In this document: piece after piece, positions 17,443 through 26,966 of the stretch | Numbering within the stretch: position 1 is the first letter of the stretch | Layout of the letters: each line of letters starts with the position of its first letter | NCBI RefSeq assembly: GCF_004122095.1 | Contig: NZ_SAWZ01000001.1 | Coordinates: forward strand, 372,001 to 436,000 | Length of the DNA stretch: 64,000 nucleotides | Direction: 5' to 3' | Origin: Pseudoxanthomonas composti | GTDB taxonomy: Bacteria; Pseudomonadota; Gammaproteobacteria; Xanthomonadales; Xanthomonadaceae | The notes under the pieces: model-generated | The model's input: only the letters and a program-made list of their open reading frames with translations | What the model was told of the DNA's origin: nothing | The model's database searches: none | Made by a program: the position numbers and the translations under genes

Positions 17443-18081
17443 TCAGGCCGGCAGCTCGCGCAGCTTGCGCTCCTGTTCGGTCAGGCTGCGGGCGAAGCCC
17501 GGGTTGCGGAAGATGCGGTTGCCGTAGTCCTCGATGACCTTGGCGCCCTCCTTGGGCAGCGGGATCTCCAGGGCCTCCAGGCGCCAGATGATGGGCGCCA
17601 TCGCGCAATCGGCCAGGCTCATTTCCGGGTTGAGGAAGAACTTGCTCGCCTTGAACAGCGGCACCGAGGCAGTGAGCAGCTCCTTCAGGCGCTTGCGGCC
17701 GGCATCGGCCTGGGCCTTGTTGCCCAGCTGGATGGCCTGCACCTGCGGCACCCAGTCGTGCTCGATGCGCAGCATCGCCAGCCGCAGGCGCGCGCGGGAG
17801 AGCGGGTCGACCGGCATCAGCGGCGGGTGCGGGTAGCGCTCGTCCAGGTACTCGCTGACCACCGAGGCGGCGTAGAGCACCAGGTCGCGCTCCACCAGGG
17901 TGGGCACGGAGTGGTAGGGATTGAGGTCGATCAGGTCTTCGGGGGGGTTCTGCGGATCCACCGGGACCAGGTCGTAGGTCACGCCCTTGGCCGCCAGCAC
18001 CAGCCGGACGCGATGGCACAGGACATCATCGGTGGAGGAAAACACAGTCAGGGTATTGCGCATGCGTGGGCTCACAGCCAT
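17443..18081 (-). CDS. sspA: Stringent starvation protein A (glutathione-transferase fold)
   Basis: The 212-residue protein has a GST-like fold: an N-terminal thioredoxin domain (TVFSSTDDVLCHRVRLVLAAKGV, NPYHSVPTLVERDLVLYAASVVSEYLDERYPHPPLMP) and a helical C-terminal domain (DCAMAPIIWRLEAL). SspA binds RNA polymerase and remodels stationary-phase and acid-stress transcription. The PHPPLMP loop, important for SspA activity in enterics, is present. The order petABC-sspA-sspB is the usual one in beta- and gammaproteobacteria. Confidence 0.95.
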   Translation of the reverse strand: MAVSPRMRNTLTVFSSTDDVLCHRVRLVLAAKGVTYDLVPVDPQNPPEDLIDLNPYHSVPTLVERDLVLYAASVVSEYLDERYPHPPLMPVDPLSRARLRLAMLRIEHDWVPQVQAIQLGNKAQADAGRKRLKELLTASVPLFKASKFFLNPEMSLADCAMAPIIWRLEALEIPLPKEGAKVIEDYGNRIFRNPGFARSLTEQERKLRELPA

Positions 18082-18244
18082 TTGAGGCTCTCCGGGCGAC
18101 CGGAATCCGCCGGTCGTACCGACGCCGCCGGCCCTGTGCCGACGGTCGTCACGGGCCCTGGGGCCGGCCCTCCACGGCCGCAGACTTCGGTGTCGGCGAC
18201 CCCGGAGCTCCCTCCCGGGGCAGAACCGGCACGGGGGTACCGGT

Positions 18245-18982
18245 TCAGTGAACGTCCTTCCAATATTCCTTTTTGAGCAAATACGCCAGGAAGGTCAAGA
18301 GCACCAGGAACAACACCACCCAGACGCCCATGCTCTGGCGCTTCAGCGCGGCAGGCTCGCCGGCGTATTCCAGGAAGTTGGTGATGTCGCGCACGGTCTG
18401 GTCGAACTCGGCAGCGGTCTGCCGGCCCGGCACCTTGATCTCCAGGCCCTCCACCGGCTGTTCGCCCAGTTCGTTCTTCTTGCCCAGCTTGGCCTGCTGC
18501 AGGCCCTGTAGCTCCCACAGCGGATTGGGCATGGAGGCATTGGGGAACAGGCGGTTGTTCCAGCCCAGCGGACGACTCTGGTCCAGGTAGAACGACTTGA
18601 GGTAGGTATACAGCCAGTCGGTCCCGCGCACGCGGGCGATCAGGCTCAGGTCCGGCGGCGCCTTGCCGAACCACTGCTCCCCCGCCGCGGGCGGCATCGC
18701 CGAATGGATCTGCTCGCCGATGGCCGCGCCGTTGAAGTTGAGGTTGGTCATGACCTCTTCCTCGCTCAGGCCCAGGTCGCTGGCCATGCGCGAGTAACGC
18801 AGATACTTGAGCGAGTGGCAGCCGGAGCAGTTGTTCATGAACAACTGCGCGCCCCGCTGCAGCGAGGCCCTATCGCCCAGGTCGTTGCCCGCCTGCTGCA
18901 ACGCCGCCCCACCCTCGGCCGCCTGCGCGCTACCAGCCAAGGCCAGCGCCAGCACCACCACGAGCTTCCTGCCCCAGCTCAT
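18245..18982 (-). CDS. petC: Cytochrome c1 of the bc1 complex
   Basis: From the ATG at 18982 the protein has 245 residues. It starts with a signal peptide ending AQA/AEGG, carries the haem motif CSGCH (C52, C55, H56), the KYLRYSRMASDLGLSEEEV region and PPDLSLIARVRG, and ends with one membrane anchor (VWVVLFLVLLTFLAYLL). I chose 18982 because GGAGG lies six bases upstream. An earlier ATG at 19006 would overlap the petB stop by eight bases. It takes electrons from the Rieske protein and passes them to soluble or membrane cytochromes. Confidence 0.95.
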   Translation of the reverse strand: MSWGRKLVVVLALALAGSAQAAEGGAALQQAGNDLGDRASLQRGAQLFMNNCSGCHSLKYLRYSRMASDLGLSEEEVMTNLNFNGAAIGEQIHSAMPPAAGEQWFGKAPPDLSLIARVRGTDWLYTYLKSFYLDQSRPLGWNNRLFPNASMPNPLWELQGLQQAKLGKKNELGEQPVEGLEIKVPGRQTAAEFDQTVRDITNFLEYAGEPAALKRQSMGVWVVLFLVLLTFLAYLLKKEYWKDVH

Positions 18983-18998
18983 CGGCATCCTCCAGCGC

Positions 18999-20258
18999 TT
19001 AGTCATGGGCGGCCACCCGATCCGGCACCGGCCGGGTCTTGTCGATCCGCGTCCATAGCGGCATGGTCAGGAAGAACAGGAAGTAGTACAGCGTCAGCAC
19101 ACGGCCGATGTAGGTCTCCATCACCTCGGTGCCCGGGCCGGCACCGATCTTGCCCAGCCAGATGAAGGCGATGGCGAAGCCGAACAGCAGTCCCTTGGAC
19201 AGCCAGCCGCGATAGCGATAGGACTTGACCTTGGCCCGGTCCAGCCACGGCACGAAGAACAGGATGATGATCGCGCCGAACATCACCATCACCCCGCCCA
19301 GCTTGTCCGGCACCACGCGCAACATCGCGTAGTACGGCGTGTAGTACCACACCGGCTTGATGTGCTCGGGGGTGACCAGGCGGTTGGCCTCGGTGAAGTT
19401 GTCGTGTTCCAGGAACCAGCCGCCGAAGCCGGGGGCAAAGAAGATGATGAAGGCCGCGATGATCAGCAGGAAGCCGACGCCCACCAGATCCTTCACCGTG
19501 TAGTACGGATGGAAGGGAATGGTGTCCACCGGCGCGGACTTGCTCCAGGCATTGCCCTTGGGGCCATGCTTGGTATCGATGCCGTCGGGGTTGTTGGAAC
19601 CCACCTCGTGCAGCGCGCCCAGGTGCAGCACCACCAGCAGCAACAGCACCAGCGGCAGGGCGATCACGTGCAGGGCGAAGAAGCGGTTGAGCGTGGCATC
19701 GCCGGGCAGGTAGTCGCCCATGATCCACTCGGTCAGGCCGTTGCCGATGACCGGGATGGCGCCGAACAGCGAGATGATCACCTTGGCGCCCCAGAAGGAC
19801 ATCTGGCCCCAGGGCAGCACGTAGCCCATGAAGGCTTCGGCCATCAGCACCAGGTAGATCAGCATGCCGAGAATCCACACCAGCTCGCGCGGACGCTGGT
19901 AGCTGCCGTAGAGCAGGCCGCGGAACATGTGCAGGTAGACGACGATGAAGAACAGCGAGGCGCCGGTGGAGTGCATGTACCGGATCAGCCAGCCCCACTC
20001 GACGTCGCGCATGATGTACTCGACCGAGGCGAAGGCCTCGGCCGCGCTGGTCTTGTAGTGCATCGTCAGGAAGATGCCGGTGACGATCTGGTTGACCAGG
20101 ATCAGCAGCGCCAGCGAGCCGAAGTAGTACCAGAAGTTGAAGTTCTTCGGCGCGTAGTACTCGGTCATGTGCTTGCGGTACATGGGCATCAGCCCAGGCG
20201 CGCGCGCGTTGACCCAATCGGCCACGTTGCCCGCGGTCCGCATCAAGATGTTCGCCAT
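18999..20258 (-). CDS. petB: Cytochrome b of the bc1 complex
   Basis: The 419-residue membrane protein has eight hydrophobic segments. The paired haem His residues lie in STGASLFFIVVYLHMFRGLLYGSY and LNRFFALHVIALPLVLLLLVVLHL. The quinol site PEWY is replaced in this frame by KPVWYYTPYYAMLRVVPDKLGG, the typical proteobacterial form. It carries quinol oxidation and the proton-motive Q cycle. Its start overlaps the petA stop by one base (TGATG). Confidence 0.97.
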   Translation of the reverse strand: MANILMRTAGNVADWVNARAPGLMPMYRKHMTEYYAPKNFNFWYYFGSLALLILVNQIVTGIFLTMHYKTSAAEAFASVEYIMRDVEWGWLIRYMHSTGASLFFIVVYLHMFRGLLYGSYQRPRELVWILGMLIYLVLMAEAFMGYVLPWGQMSFWGAKVIISLFGAIPVIGNGLTEWIMGDYLPGDATLNRFFALHVIALPLVLLLLVVLHLGALHEVGSNNPDGIDTKHGPKGNAWSKSAPVDTIPFHPYYTVKDLVGVGFLLIIAAFIIFFAPGFGGWFLEHDNFTEANRLVTPEHIKPVWYYTPYYAMLRVVPDKLGGVMVMFGAIIILFFVPWLDRAKVKSYRYRGWLSKGLLFGFAIAFIWLGKIGAGPGTEVMETYIGRVLTLYYFLFFLTMPLWTRIDKTRPVPDRVAAHD

Positions 20259-20878
20259 CAGGCAGCCCCTTCCGGATCGACGCCGATCACGATGGTGTTG
20301 TCATCCTGATAGTGGTGAGGGGGCACCAGCAGGTTCAGTGGGGCCGGCACGCCCTCGAACACGCGCCCGGCCATGTCGAAGCGCGACTTGTGGCAGGGGC
20401 AGAAGTAGCCGCCCTTCCACTGTGGGTCGTAGGGCTCGGGGCGGATCTCGGCGACCATCTCCGGCGAGCAGCCCAGATGGGTGCACAGGCCGACCAGCAC
20501 CGAGACGTCGGGCTTGATCGAGCGCAGCTCGGGATTCTTGTCCAGCACGTACTTGGGCTGCTGGTCCACGCTCTCGGACTTGGGATCGCGCAGGCGATCG
20601 TCCAGCGTGGGCAGCGCGTCCAGGATGGCCTTGGAACGCTTGACGATCCAGATGGGCTGGCCGCGCCATTCCAGGATCAGGCGCTGGCCTTCCTGCAGGG
20701 CGCTGATGTCGGCGGTGACCGGTGCGCCGGCCAGCTTGGCCCGGGTGCTCGGATTCCACGACTTGATGAAGGGAATTGCGGTGATGCCGGCGCCCACGGC
20801 GCCCACCACGGCGGTGGTAGCCGTGAGAAATCTACGTCGACCTGTATCCACAGGCCCGTTGAACCCATCTATGGCCAT
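20258..20878 (-). CDS. petA: Ubiquinol-cytochrome c reductase Rieske iron-sulfur subunit
   Basis: The 206-residue protein begins with a Tat-type leader containing RRRFLT and a hydrophobic stretch that stays as an anchor. The [2Fe-2S] ligands are in CTHLGC (C132, H134, C137) and CPCHKS (C160, C162, H163). It moves electrons from quinol to cytochrome c1 on the periplasmic side. It is the first gene of petABC. The 144 bp upstream (20879-21022) should hold the operon promoter, but I could not pick clear boxes. Confidence 0.97.
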   Translation of the reverse strand: MAIDGFNGPVDTGRRRFLTATTAVVGAVGAGITAIPFIKSWNPSTRAKLAGAPVTADISALQEGQRLILEWRGQPIWIVKRSKAILDALPTLDDRLRDPKSESVDQQPKYVLDKNPELRSIKPDVSVLVGLCTHLGCSPEMVAEIRPEPYDPQWKGGYFCPCHKSRFDMAGRVFEGVPAPLNLLVPPHHYQDDNTIVIGVDPEGAA

Positions 20879-21022
20879 CCGGCCCCTCCGCGGTGTGACT
20901 GTGGGTAGCTGACAGGCTGCCGGGCAAACGTGTGGGGTACGAATGCCGCGAAGTTGCCGGAGTGTAAGGGAAGCTTTACGACGCCGACAAACTGGACTTT
21001 CGCATCAGAGAGCGATTTAGGC

Positions 21023-21925
21023 TTACTGCGCTGCAACAGCCGAGCGGTAGCGATCGGCCAGCAGACCGACCCGCTGCACGTAGCGCTGGGTCTCGCTGTA
21101 GGGCGGCACGCCGCCGTGCTTGTCCACCGCGCCCTCGCCCGCGTTGTAGCCGGCCGCGGCCAGGGTCAGGTTGCCGTTGAAGCGCTTGAGCAGCCAGGCC
21201 AGGTACTGCACGCCGCCGCGGATGTTCTGGCTGGCGTCGTAGGAATCGCTCACGCCGAAGCGGCGCGCGGTGGCCGGCATCAGCTGCATCAAGCCCTGGG
21301 CGCCGGCACGCGACAGGGCCAGCGGGTTGTACGCCGACTCGGCATGGATGATGGCGCGCACGATGGCCTCGTCCACGCCGTACTCGCGCGCCGCCGCGGC
21401 GATCTCGGCCTGGTAGCTGGCGGTGTTCAAGCGCACCTGGCCGAAGTTCACGCCCGGGTTGCCGCAGGCGTAGCAGCGCTCGATGAAGCTGTACTTGATG
21501 GTGCGGACATTGGCCAGGGCCACGCCGGCCGGGCGCACGCTGGTGTAGTGGCGCACGCCGTCCTTGACGTAGGAATAGACCTGGCCGCTGACCACGCGCT
21601 GGGGCGCGGCAGTGGGCCTGGGCAGTGCGTCCGGCTGGCTGCCGGCGGCGGCCGACAGCGCCGCCGGCACGGCCCTGGGCACTTGCTCGGCAGCCTTGGC
21701 CGCCGGCTCCAGCGCGGGGACTGGGCGCGGCGCGGCGACCACCGGCGCGGCGCGGCGCGGGCCGGGCGTATAGCGGCTGACGATCTCGCAGCGGGCCCCG
21801 GACGGGCGTTTGCTCACATAGCTGGTGATGCCATCGCCACCCACGCACTTGTACAGCGTGCCGGCACTGGCCGGCAGTGCGACCAGTGCAGCGGCGATCA
21901 TCCCCAGTCGCAGCACCCCCTTCAT
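21023..21925 (-). CDS. Lytic transglycosylase (SLT domain) with DUF4124 N-terminus
   Basis: The 300-residue protein has a signal peptide (MKGVLRLGMIAAALVALPASA), a short DUF4124-like segment (GTLYKCVGGDGITSYVSKRP) and a proline/alanine-rich linker. The SLT domain follows: IIHAESAYNPLALSRAGAQGLMQLMPATA has the catalytic Glu in ES and the GLMQLMP motif, and AAAGYNAGEGAV follows. It should cleave peptidoglycan glycan strands in the periplasm. The frame stays open to 22993, but that stretch is shadow over the WYL regulator. Confidence 0.92.
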   Translation of the reverse strand: MKGVLRLGMIAAALVALPASAGTLYKCVGGDGITSYVSKRPSGARCEIVSRYTPGPRRAAPVVAAPRPVPALEPAAKAAEQVPRAVPAALSAAAGSQPDALPRPTAAPQRVVSGQVYSYVKDGVRHYTSVRPAGVALANVRTIKYSFIERCYACGNPGVNFGQVRLNTASYQAEIAAAAREYGVDEAIVRAIIHAESAYNPLALSRAGAQGLMQLMPATARRFGVSDSYDASQNIRGGVQYLAWLLKRFNGNLTLAAAGYNAGEGAVDKHGGVPPYSETQRYVQRVGLLADRYRSAVAAQ

Positions 21926-21978
21926 CGGCGCGAGTCTCCCAGCTTCGTCGAAGGATTCCAAGCAAAAATCCGGCCAGA

Positions 21979-22962
21979 TCAGCCAGATGCGTGCGTTTCG
22001 GGCTGCAGGTCCCGGCCCAGCCGTGCCTGCAGCGTGTCCAGGCTGGCCCGCATCTGCGCAAGCAACGTCGGGCTTGAGGCCCGGACCAGGTCGAAGTCGA
22101 CCTCCAGGGTCAACATCAGGCTGGCCAGCAGGGCCGGCGAGTCGGCGCTGAGGGTCAGCAGGCAATGGCTGGCGCTTTCGGGCTCGGGCACGCCACACCA
22201 GCCGGGAATGCTGGCGCGCACCTGCGCCAGGGTGCCGGCCAGCCGCACCACCAGGCGATGCTCGAAGGGGGACTGGCTCACCGCGCGCCGCACCATCGCC
22301 TCTGGCGATTCCGGCGTGGGGCGGCGGATGCCCTGCCCCGGCTGCGGCCTCAGGCCCTGGATCCGGTCGACGCGGAAGGTGCGCCAGTCGGCGCGATCGA
22401 GATCGAAGGCCAGCAGGTACCAGCGGCGGCCATCGTTGACCAGGTGGTGGGCATCGACCCGGCGCTCGCTGCCGTGGCCGGCGAAGCTGCGATACGCGAA
22501 CACGAGCCGGCCAGCCCCGCGGCAGGCCTGGGCCAGCTGCCCCAGCAGGCGGGCATCGGTCGGCGGCGGATCGGACAGCGAGGCGGTGGCCGCATGCACC
22601 TGACCGCTCTGGCGGCGCAACCGGGTCGGCACCAGCGGGTCGAGCTTGCCCAACAGGCGCTCGGCGGTGTCCTCGATTCCACCGACGCTGGCCGCTGCCG
22701 CGCGCAAGGCCACCGCCATGGTCACGGCCTCCTCCTCCTCGAACAACAGCGGAAGCGCCGGCGCGTTGGCCCCCATCCGGTAGCCGCCGCCGGTGCCGGA
22801 GGAGGACTGGATGGGATAGCCGAGCTGACGCAAGCGCTCGACATCGCGGCGGATGCTGCGCCGGTCCACGCCCATCCGCTCGGCCAGCTCGGCGCCCGGC
22901 CAGAACCGCCGGGCCTGCAACAGGGCGATCAGGCGCAGCAGGCGGGCGGCGGTATGGCGCAC
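21979..22962 (-). CDS. YafY-type transcriptional regulator, HTH_11 plus WYL domain
   Basis: The 327-residue protein starts with a winged HTH (RLLRLIALLQARRFWPGAELAERMGVDRRSIRRDVERLRQLGYPI) and has a central WYL domain. The signature is RRWYLLAFDLDRADWRTFRVDRI, and the WCX extension lies at the C-terminus. WYL proteins bind nucleic acid or small ligands and often control stress or defence genes. It is divergent from the GST gene across 71 bp, so that gene is the likely target. Confidence 0.9.
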   Translation of the reverse strand: MRHTAARLLRLIALLQARRFWPGAELAERMGVDRRSIRRDVERLRQLGYPIQSSSGTGGGYRMGANAPALPLLFEEEEAVTMAVALRAAAASVGGIEDTAERLLGKLDPLVPTRLRRQSGQVHAATASLSDPPPTDARLLGQLAQACRGAGRLVFAYRSFAGHGSERRVDAHHLVNDGRRWYLLAFDLDRADWRTFRVDRIQGLRPQPGQGIRRPTPESPEAMVRRAVSQSPFEHRLVVRLAGTLAQVRASIPGWCGVPEPESASHCLLTLSADSPALLASLMLTLEVDFDLVRASSPTLLAQMRASLDTLQARLGRDLQPETHASG

Positions 22963-23033
22963 AGGCGTTCTCGCGGACAGTTTGCGTCCGCAATGATCCC
23001 TAGGATGGCGCCACTTTCCAAGGGAGCACGCCC

Positions 23034-23654
23034 ATGTCCGACCGCCACATCACCCTGTTCCACGCCATCCCCTCGCGCGCTTCCGGGGTGCTCACCCTGC
23101 TGGAGGAACTGGGCGCGGACTACGAGGTGAAGCTGCTGGACCTGAAGGCCGGCGACAACCTCAAGCCCGACTACCTGGCGGTCAACCCGATGGGCAAGGT
23201 CCCGGCGATCCTGCACCAGGGCGCGCTGGTGACCGAGCAGGTGGCGATCTTCATCTACCTGGGCGATCTGTACGCCGATGCGGGCCTGGCCCCGGCGATC
23301 GGCGACCCGCTGCGCGGGCCCTACCTGCGCTGGCTGGCCTTCCACGGCTCGTGCTTCGAGCCGGCGCTGATCGACAAGGCGCTCAAGCGCGAGCCTGCCC
23401 CGCGCGGCATGTCGCCTTTCGTCGATGCCGACACGGTGATGCAGGTGGTGCAGGACCAGCTGGCTGCGGGCGACTACCTGCTGGGCGAGCGCTTCACCGT
23501 GGCCGACGTGCTGTGGGGCAGCGCACTGGGCTGGCTGGTCGGCTTCGGCCTGGTGCAGGCCACGCCGGAGATCGCCCGCTACCTGCAGCGGGTCACCACG
23601 CGGCCGGCGTTCGAACGCGCCCGCCAGCTCGACGCGGCCCGCGCCGGCGGCTAG
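23034..23654 (+). CDS. Glutathione S-transferase family protein
   Basis: The 206-residue protein has an N-terminal thioredoxin-like domain with HAIPSRASGVLTLLEELGADYEV (Ser as the likely glutathione-activating residue), the cis-proline motif NPMGKVPAIL and the helical C-terminal domain (GERFTVADVLWGSALGW). The substrate is unknown. AGGGAG lies eight bases before the ATG. A WYL regulator sits divergently next to it. Confidence 0.9.
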   Translation: MSDRHITLFHAIPSRASGVLTLLEELGADYEVKLLDLKAGDNLKPDYLAVNPMGKVPAILHQGALVTEQVAIFIYLGDLYADAGLAPAIGDPLRGPYLRWLAFHGSCFEPALIDKALKREPAPRGMSPFVDADTVMQVVQDQLAAGDYLLGERFTVADVLWGSALGWLVGFGLVQATPEIARYLQRVTTRPAFERARQLDAARAGG

Positions 23655-23676
23655 GACCAGGGGAACACGGCGGAAG

Positions 23677-23700
23677 AAGCCGGTAAACTAGCCGGCTTTC
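23677..23700 (+). terminator. Likely terminator between the GST gene and miaB
   Basis: A 7-bp stem (AAGCCGG at 23677-23683, CCGGCTT at 23692-23698) closes an 8-base loop and is followed by a short T run (CTTTC). It lies 23 bp after the GST stop and 26 bp before miaB. Confidence 0.5.
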
Positions 23701-23725
23701 CCGCCACCCGACTGGATTAAGCACC

Positions 23726-25159
23726 ATGACCGGGACGCCAGACGTCACCACGCCCCTCGCGGGCGATTCCACCCTCGTGCCCCTGCCCGGCCTGGCCCAC
23801 AAGCCGGCCCAGGTGCGCGGCAAGCTCTACATCAAGACCCACGGGTGCCAGATGAACGAGTACGACTCGGCCAAGATGGCCGACGTGCTTGCCCAGGCCG
23901 AGGGCCTGGAGCTGACCGACAAGCCCGAGGAGGCCGACGTCATCCTGGTCAACACCTGCTCCATTCGCGAGAAGGCGCAGGAGAAGGTCTTCAGCCAGCT
24001 CGGCCGCTGGAAGGAGTTCAAGACCGGCGGGCGCCAGGTATTGATCGGCGTGGGCGGCTGCGTGGCCTCGCAGGAGGGCGAAGCCATCGTCAAGCGCGCG
24101 CCCTACGTGGACCTGGTGTTCGGCCCGCAGACGCTGCACCGCCTGCCCGAGCTGATCCGCGCCCGCCGCGAGCAGAACAAGCCGCAGGTGGACATCAGCT
24201 TCCCGGAGATCGAGAAGTTCGACGCGCTGCCGCAGCCGCGCGCCGAAGGTCCCTCGGCTTTCGTCTCGATCATGGAAGGCTGCAGCAAGTACTGCAGTTT
24301 CTGCGTGGTGCCCTACACCCGCGGCACCGAAGTCAGCCGCCCGTTCGAGGATGTGCTAGTGGAAGTGGCGCAGCTGGCGTCCCAGGGCGTGCGCGAGATC
24401 AATCTGCTGGGCCAGAACGTCAATGCCTATCGCGGCCCGTACGGCGAGGAGGGCGAAGTCGCGGACCTGGGCATGCTGATCCGCACGATCGCGCAGATCG
24501 AGGGCGTGGGCCGCATCCGCTTCACCACCTCGCACCCGCTGGAGTTCTCCGACTCGCTGGTCGATGCCTATCGCGACGTGCCGCAGCTGGCGAACTTCCT
24601 GCACCTGCCGGTGCAGGCCGGCAGCGACCGCATCCTCAGCGCGATGAAGCGCGGCTACACCGCGCTGGAGTTCAAGTCCAAGATCCGCAAGCTGCGCGCG
24701 GTGCGGCCGGACATCTCGATCAGCTCGGACTTCATCGTCGGCTTTCCCGGCGAGACTGAGGCGGACTTCGAGAAGACCATGAAGCTGATCGAGGACGTGG
24801 GCTTCGATCAGAGTTTTTCCTTCATCTACTCGCGCCGCCCAGGCACGCCGGCGGCCGACCTGGAGGACACCACCAGCGAGGCGGACAAGCACGCGCGCCT
24901 GTCGCGCCTGCAGGCGCGTATCAACCAGTTCGCCGCGGAGATCTCGCAGAAGATGGTCGGCACCACCCAGACGGTGCTGGTGGAAGGGCCCTCGCGCAAG
25001 AACCCCAACGAGCTGACCGGCAAGACCGAGAACATGCGCTCGGTGAACTTCCCCGGCCATCCGCGCCTGATCGGCCAGTTCGTGGATGTGGTGATCACCG
25101 AGGCGATGACCAACTCGCTGCGCGCACGCGTGGCGCTGCAGGACGACGCCGCGGCCTGA
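23726..25159 (+). CDS. miaB: tRNA-2-methylthio-N6-dimethylallyladenosine synthase
   Basis: The 477-residue radical SAM methylthiotransferase has the auxiliary-cluster cysteines C41, C78 and C112 in the UPF0004 domain. The radical-SAM motif CSKYCSFC (C186, C190, C193) follows, and then a C-terminal TRAM domain. It adds the methylthio group to i6A37 of tRNAs reading UNN codons. It heads the miaB-phoH-ybeY-corC cluster known from many gammaproteobacteria. Confidence 0.97.
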   Translation: MTGTPDVTTPLAGDSTLVPLPGLAHKPAQVRGKLYIKTHGCQMNEYDSAKMADVLAQAEGLELTDKPEEADVILVNTCSIREKAQEKVFSQLGRWKEFKTGGRQVLIGVGGCVASQEGEAIVKRAPYVDLVFGPQTLHRLPELIRARREQNKPQVDISFPEIEKFDALPQPRAEGPSAFVSIMEGCSKYCSFCVVPYTRGTEVSRPFEDVLVEVAQLASQGVREINLLGQNVNAYRGPYGEEGEVADLGMLIRTIAQIEGVGRIRFTTSHPLEFSDSLVDAYRDVPQLANFLHLPVQAGSDRILSAMKRGYTALEFKSKIRKLRAVRPDISISSDFIVGFPGETEADFEKTMKLIEDVGFDQSFSFIYSRRPGTPAADLEDTTSEADKHARLSRLQARINQFAAEISQKMVGTTQTVLVEGPSRKNPNELTGKTENMRSVNFPGHPRLIGQFVDVVITEAMTNSLRARVALQDDAAA

Positions 25160-25327
25160 GCGACCGCGGTCTGGCGCGGCGCTTCCCGCTCGACGGGCCG
25201 CCGCGCGGCGGTCGACGGCACGCACAGGCCGGAGTTCGTGAGCGTGGGCGCCCGAGACGCTGCGACACGCCCGCCCCCGCAATCCATGACGCCGGCTTGC
25301 GTGGCTTCGCGCTACGCTTGCGCCCCT

Positions 25328-26311
25328 ATGAACATGCCCTACCGCGACTTCACCCTGGACCCCTACGACACCGAGCAGCTGGCCAACCTGGCCGGGCCGT
25401 TCGACGCCCACCTGCGCCAGATCGAGCTCAAGCTGGGCGTGCAGATTTCCAACCGCGGCAACGTCTTCCGCGTGGAAGGCACGGACAAGGCCATGGCGGC
25501 GGCCGAGCAATTGTTGCGCGCCCTGTACGCGGAGGCAGCCACGGAGGTGTTCGATGCCGACGCCATCCACCTGCGGCTTAACGAAGCCAACGTGGATCAC
25601 ATCGCCGCAGGCGGCTACGAGGCGCAGGAAGTCACGGTGCGGGTCAAGCGCGGCACCCTGCGCGGGCGCGGCCCGAACCAGGCCGCCTACCTGCATGCCA
25701 TCGCCACCCATGACATCAACTTCGGCATCGGCCCGGCCGGCACCGGCAAGACCTACCTGGCCGTGGCCATGGCGGTGGACGCGCTGAACGAGTCGCGCGT
25801 GCAGCGGCTGATCCTGGTACGCCCGGCGGTGGAAGCCGGCGAGAAGCTCGGCTTCCTGCCGGGCGACCTGACCCAGAAGGTCGACCCCTACCTGCGTCCC
25901 CTGTACGACGCGCTGTACGAAATGATGGGCGTGGAAAAGGTGGTCAAGCTGCTGGAGAAGAACGTCATCGAGATCGCCCCGCTGGCCTATATGCGTGGCC
26001 GCACGCTCAATGACGCTTTCGTGATCCTGGACGAGGCGCAGAACACCAGCATCGAGCAGATGAAGATGTTCCTGACCCGTATCGGCTACGGCAGCACCGC
26101 GGTGGTGACTGGCGACATGACGCAGATCGACCTGCCCAAGCACCAGAAGTCCGGGTTGAAGGACGCCATCGAGGTGCTGGGCGACGTGGAGGGCGTGTCT
26201 TTCACCTTCTTCAACAGCCGCGACGTGGTGCGCCACCCGCTGGTGGCGCGCATCGTGCGGGCCTACGACGCGCGCGACGAGCGCAACGAGGCCAGCGGCC
26301 CTTCGAACTGA
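25328..26311 (+). CDS. ybeZ: PhoH family ATPase (YbeZ)
   Basis: From the ATG at 25328 the protein has 327 residues. The Walker A motif is GPAGTGKT (135-142) and the Walker B motif VILDEAQNT. It also shows VRPAVEAGEKLGFLPGD and VTGDMTQIDLP, typical of PhoH. YbeZ works with YbeY in 16S rRNA maturation and ribosome quality control. The frame extends upstream to 25238 without a ribosome site. It lies 168 bp after miaB. Confidence 0.95.
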   Translation: MNMPYRDFTLDPYDTEQLANLAGPFDAHLRQIELKLGVQISNRGNVFRVEGTDKAMAAAEQLLRALYAEAATEVFDADAIHLRLNEANVDHIAAGGYEAQEVTVRVKRGTLRGRGPNQAAYLHAIATHDINFGIGPAGTGKTYLAVAMAVDALNESRVQRLILVRPAVEAGEKLGFLPGDLTQKVDPYLRPLYDALYEMMGVEKVVKLLEKNVIEIAPLAYMRGRTLNDAFVILDEAQNTSIEQMKMFLTRIGYGSTAVVTGDMTQIDLPKHQKSGLKDAIEVLGDVEGVSFTFFNSRDVVRHPLVARIVRAYDARDERNEASGPSN

Positions 26312-26474
26312 ATCGCCTCCCGGGGCGCGTGTCGATGGACCGACCCGCCCGGATGCTCGCGCAGCGCGCGATGCGTGAGCGCCGTGGGCGCCCGTCACTG
26401 AGGCGAATGGGTTCGTCGCCGCCTTCGGCAGGCGGGCGCATAATGCGCCCAGCCCACGTCACGCCCGCATCGCC

Positions 26475-26966
26475 ATGACCCAAGGTCCTGTCCATCTCGA
26501 AGTCGCCGTCAGCTACGCGCTGCCGCGCACTGGCCTGCCTGCGGCGGTGAGCTTCCGCAAGTGGGTCGCCGCGGCGCTGAAAGGGCGCATCCGCGAAGCC
26601 GACCTGGCCATCCGCATCGTCGATGCCAAGGAAGGGCAGTCGTTGAACCGGCACTATCGTGGCAAGGACTACGCGACCAATGTGCTGTCCTTTCCCGGCG
26701 AGTTGGACGAGGACATCAAGCTGCCGCCGGGGGTCACCATGCCCCTGCTGGGCGATCTGGTGATCTGCGCGCCGGTCGTGGCCCGGGAGGCCAAGGAACA
26801 GGGCAAGCCGCTGGCCGCCCACTACGCGCACCTGACCGTGCACGGCACCTTGCACCTGCTGGGCTGGGACCACGAGGACGACAAGGATGCCGAGGCGATG
26901 GAGCAGCTCGAACGCGAGATCCTGGCCGAGCTGGGCATCGCCGACCCCTACGCGGGAGAGCGCTGA
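26475..26966 (+). CDS. ybeY: Endoribonuclease YbeY
   Basis: The 163-residue metalloprotein has the zinc motif [11 protein letters not shown] (H123, H127, H133) and the NVLSFP region. YbeY is a single-strand endoribonuclease needed for 16S rRNA 3' processing and ribosome quality control. Its stop overlaps the start of the next gene by one base (TGATG), which couples an uncharacterised secreted protein to it. Confidence 0.97.
   Translation: MTQGPVHLEVAVSYALPRTGLPAAVSFRKWVAAALKGRIREADLAIRIVDAKEGQSLNRHYRGKDYATNVLSFPGELDEDIKLPPGVTMPLLGDLVICAPVVAREAKEQGKPLAAHYAHLTVHGTLHLLGWDHEDDKDAEAMEQLEREILAELGIADPYAGER

Noticed and set aside
25160-25327. A possible small gene or RNA between miaB and phoH
   Set aside because: The 168 bp are GC-rich with short imperfect hairpins only; no tRNA-like or other RNA structure and no coding frame with a ribosome site could be supported.
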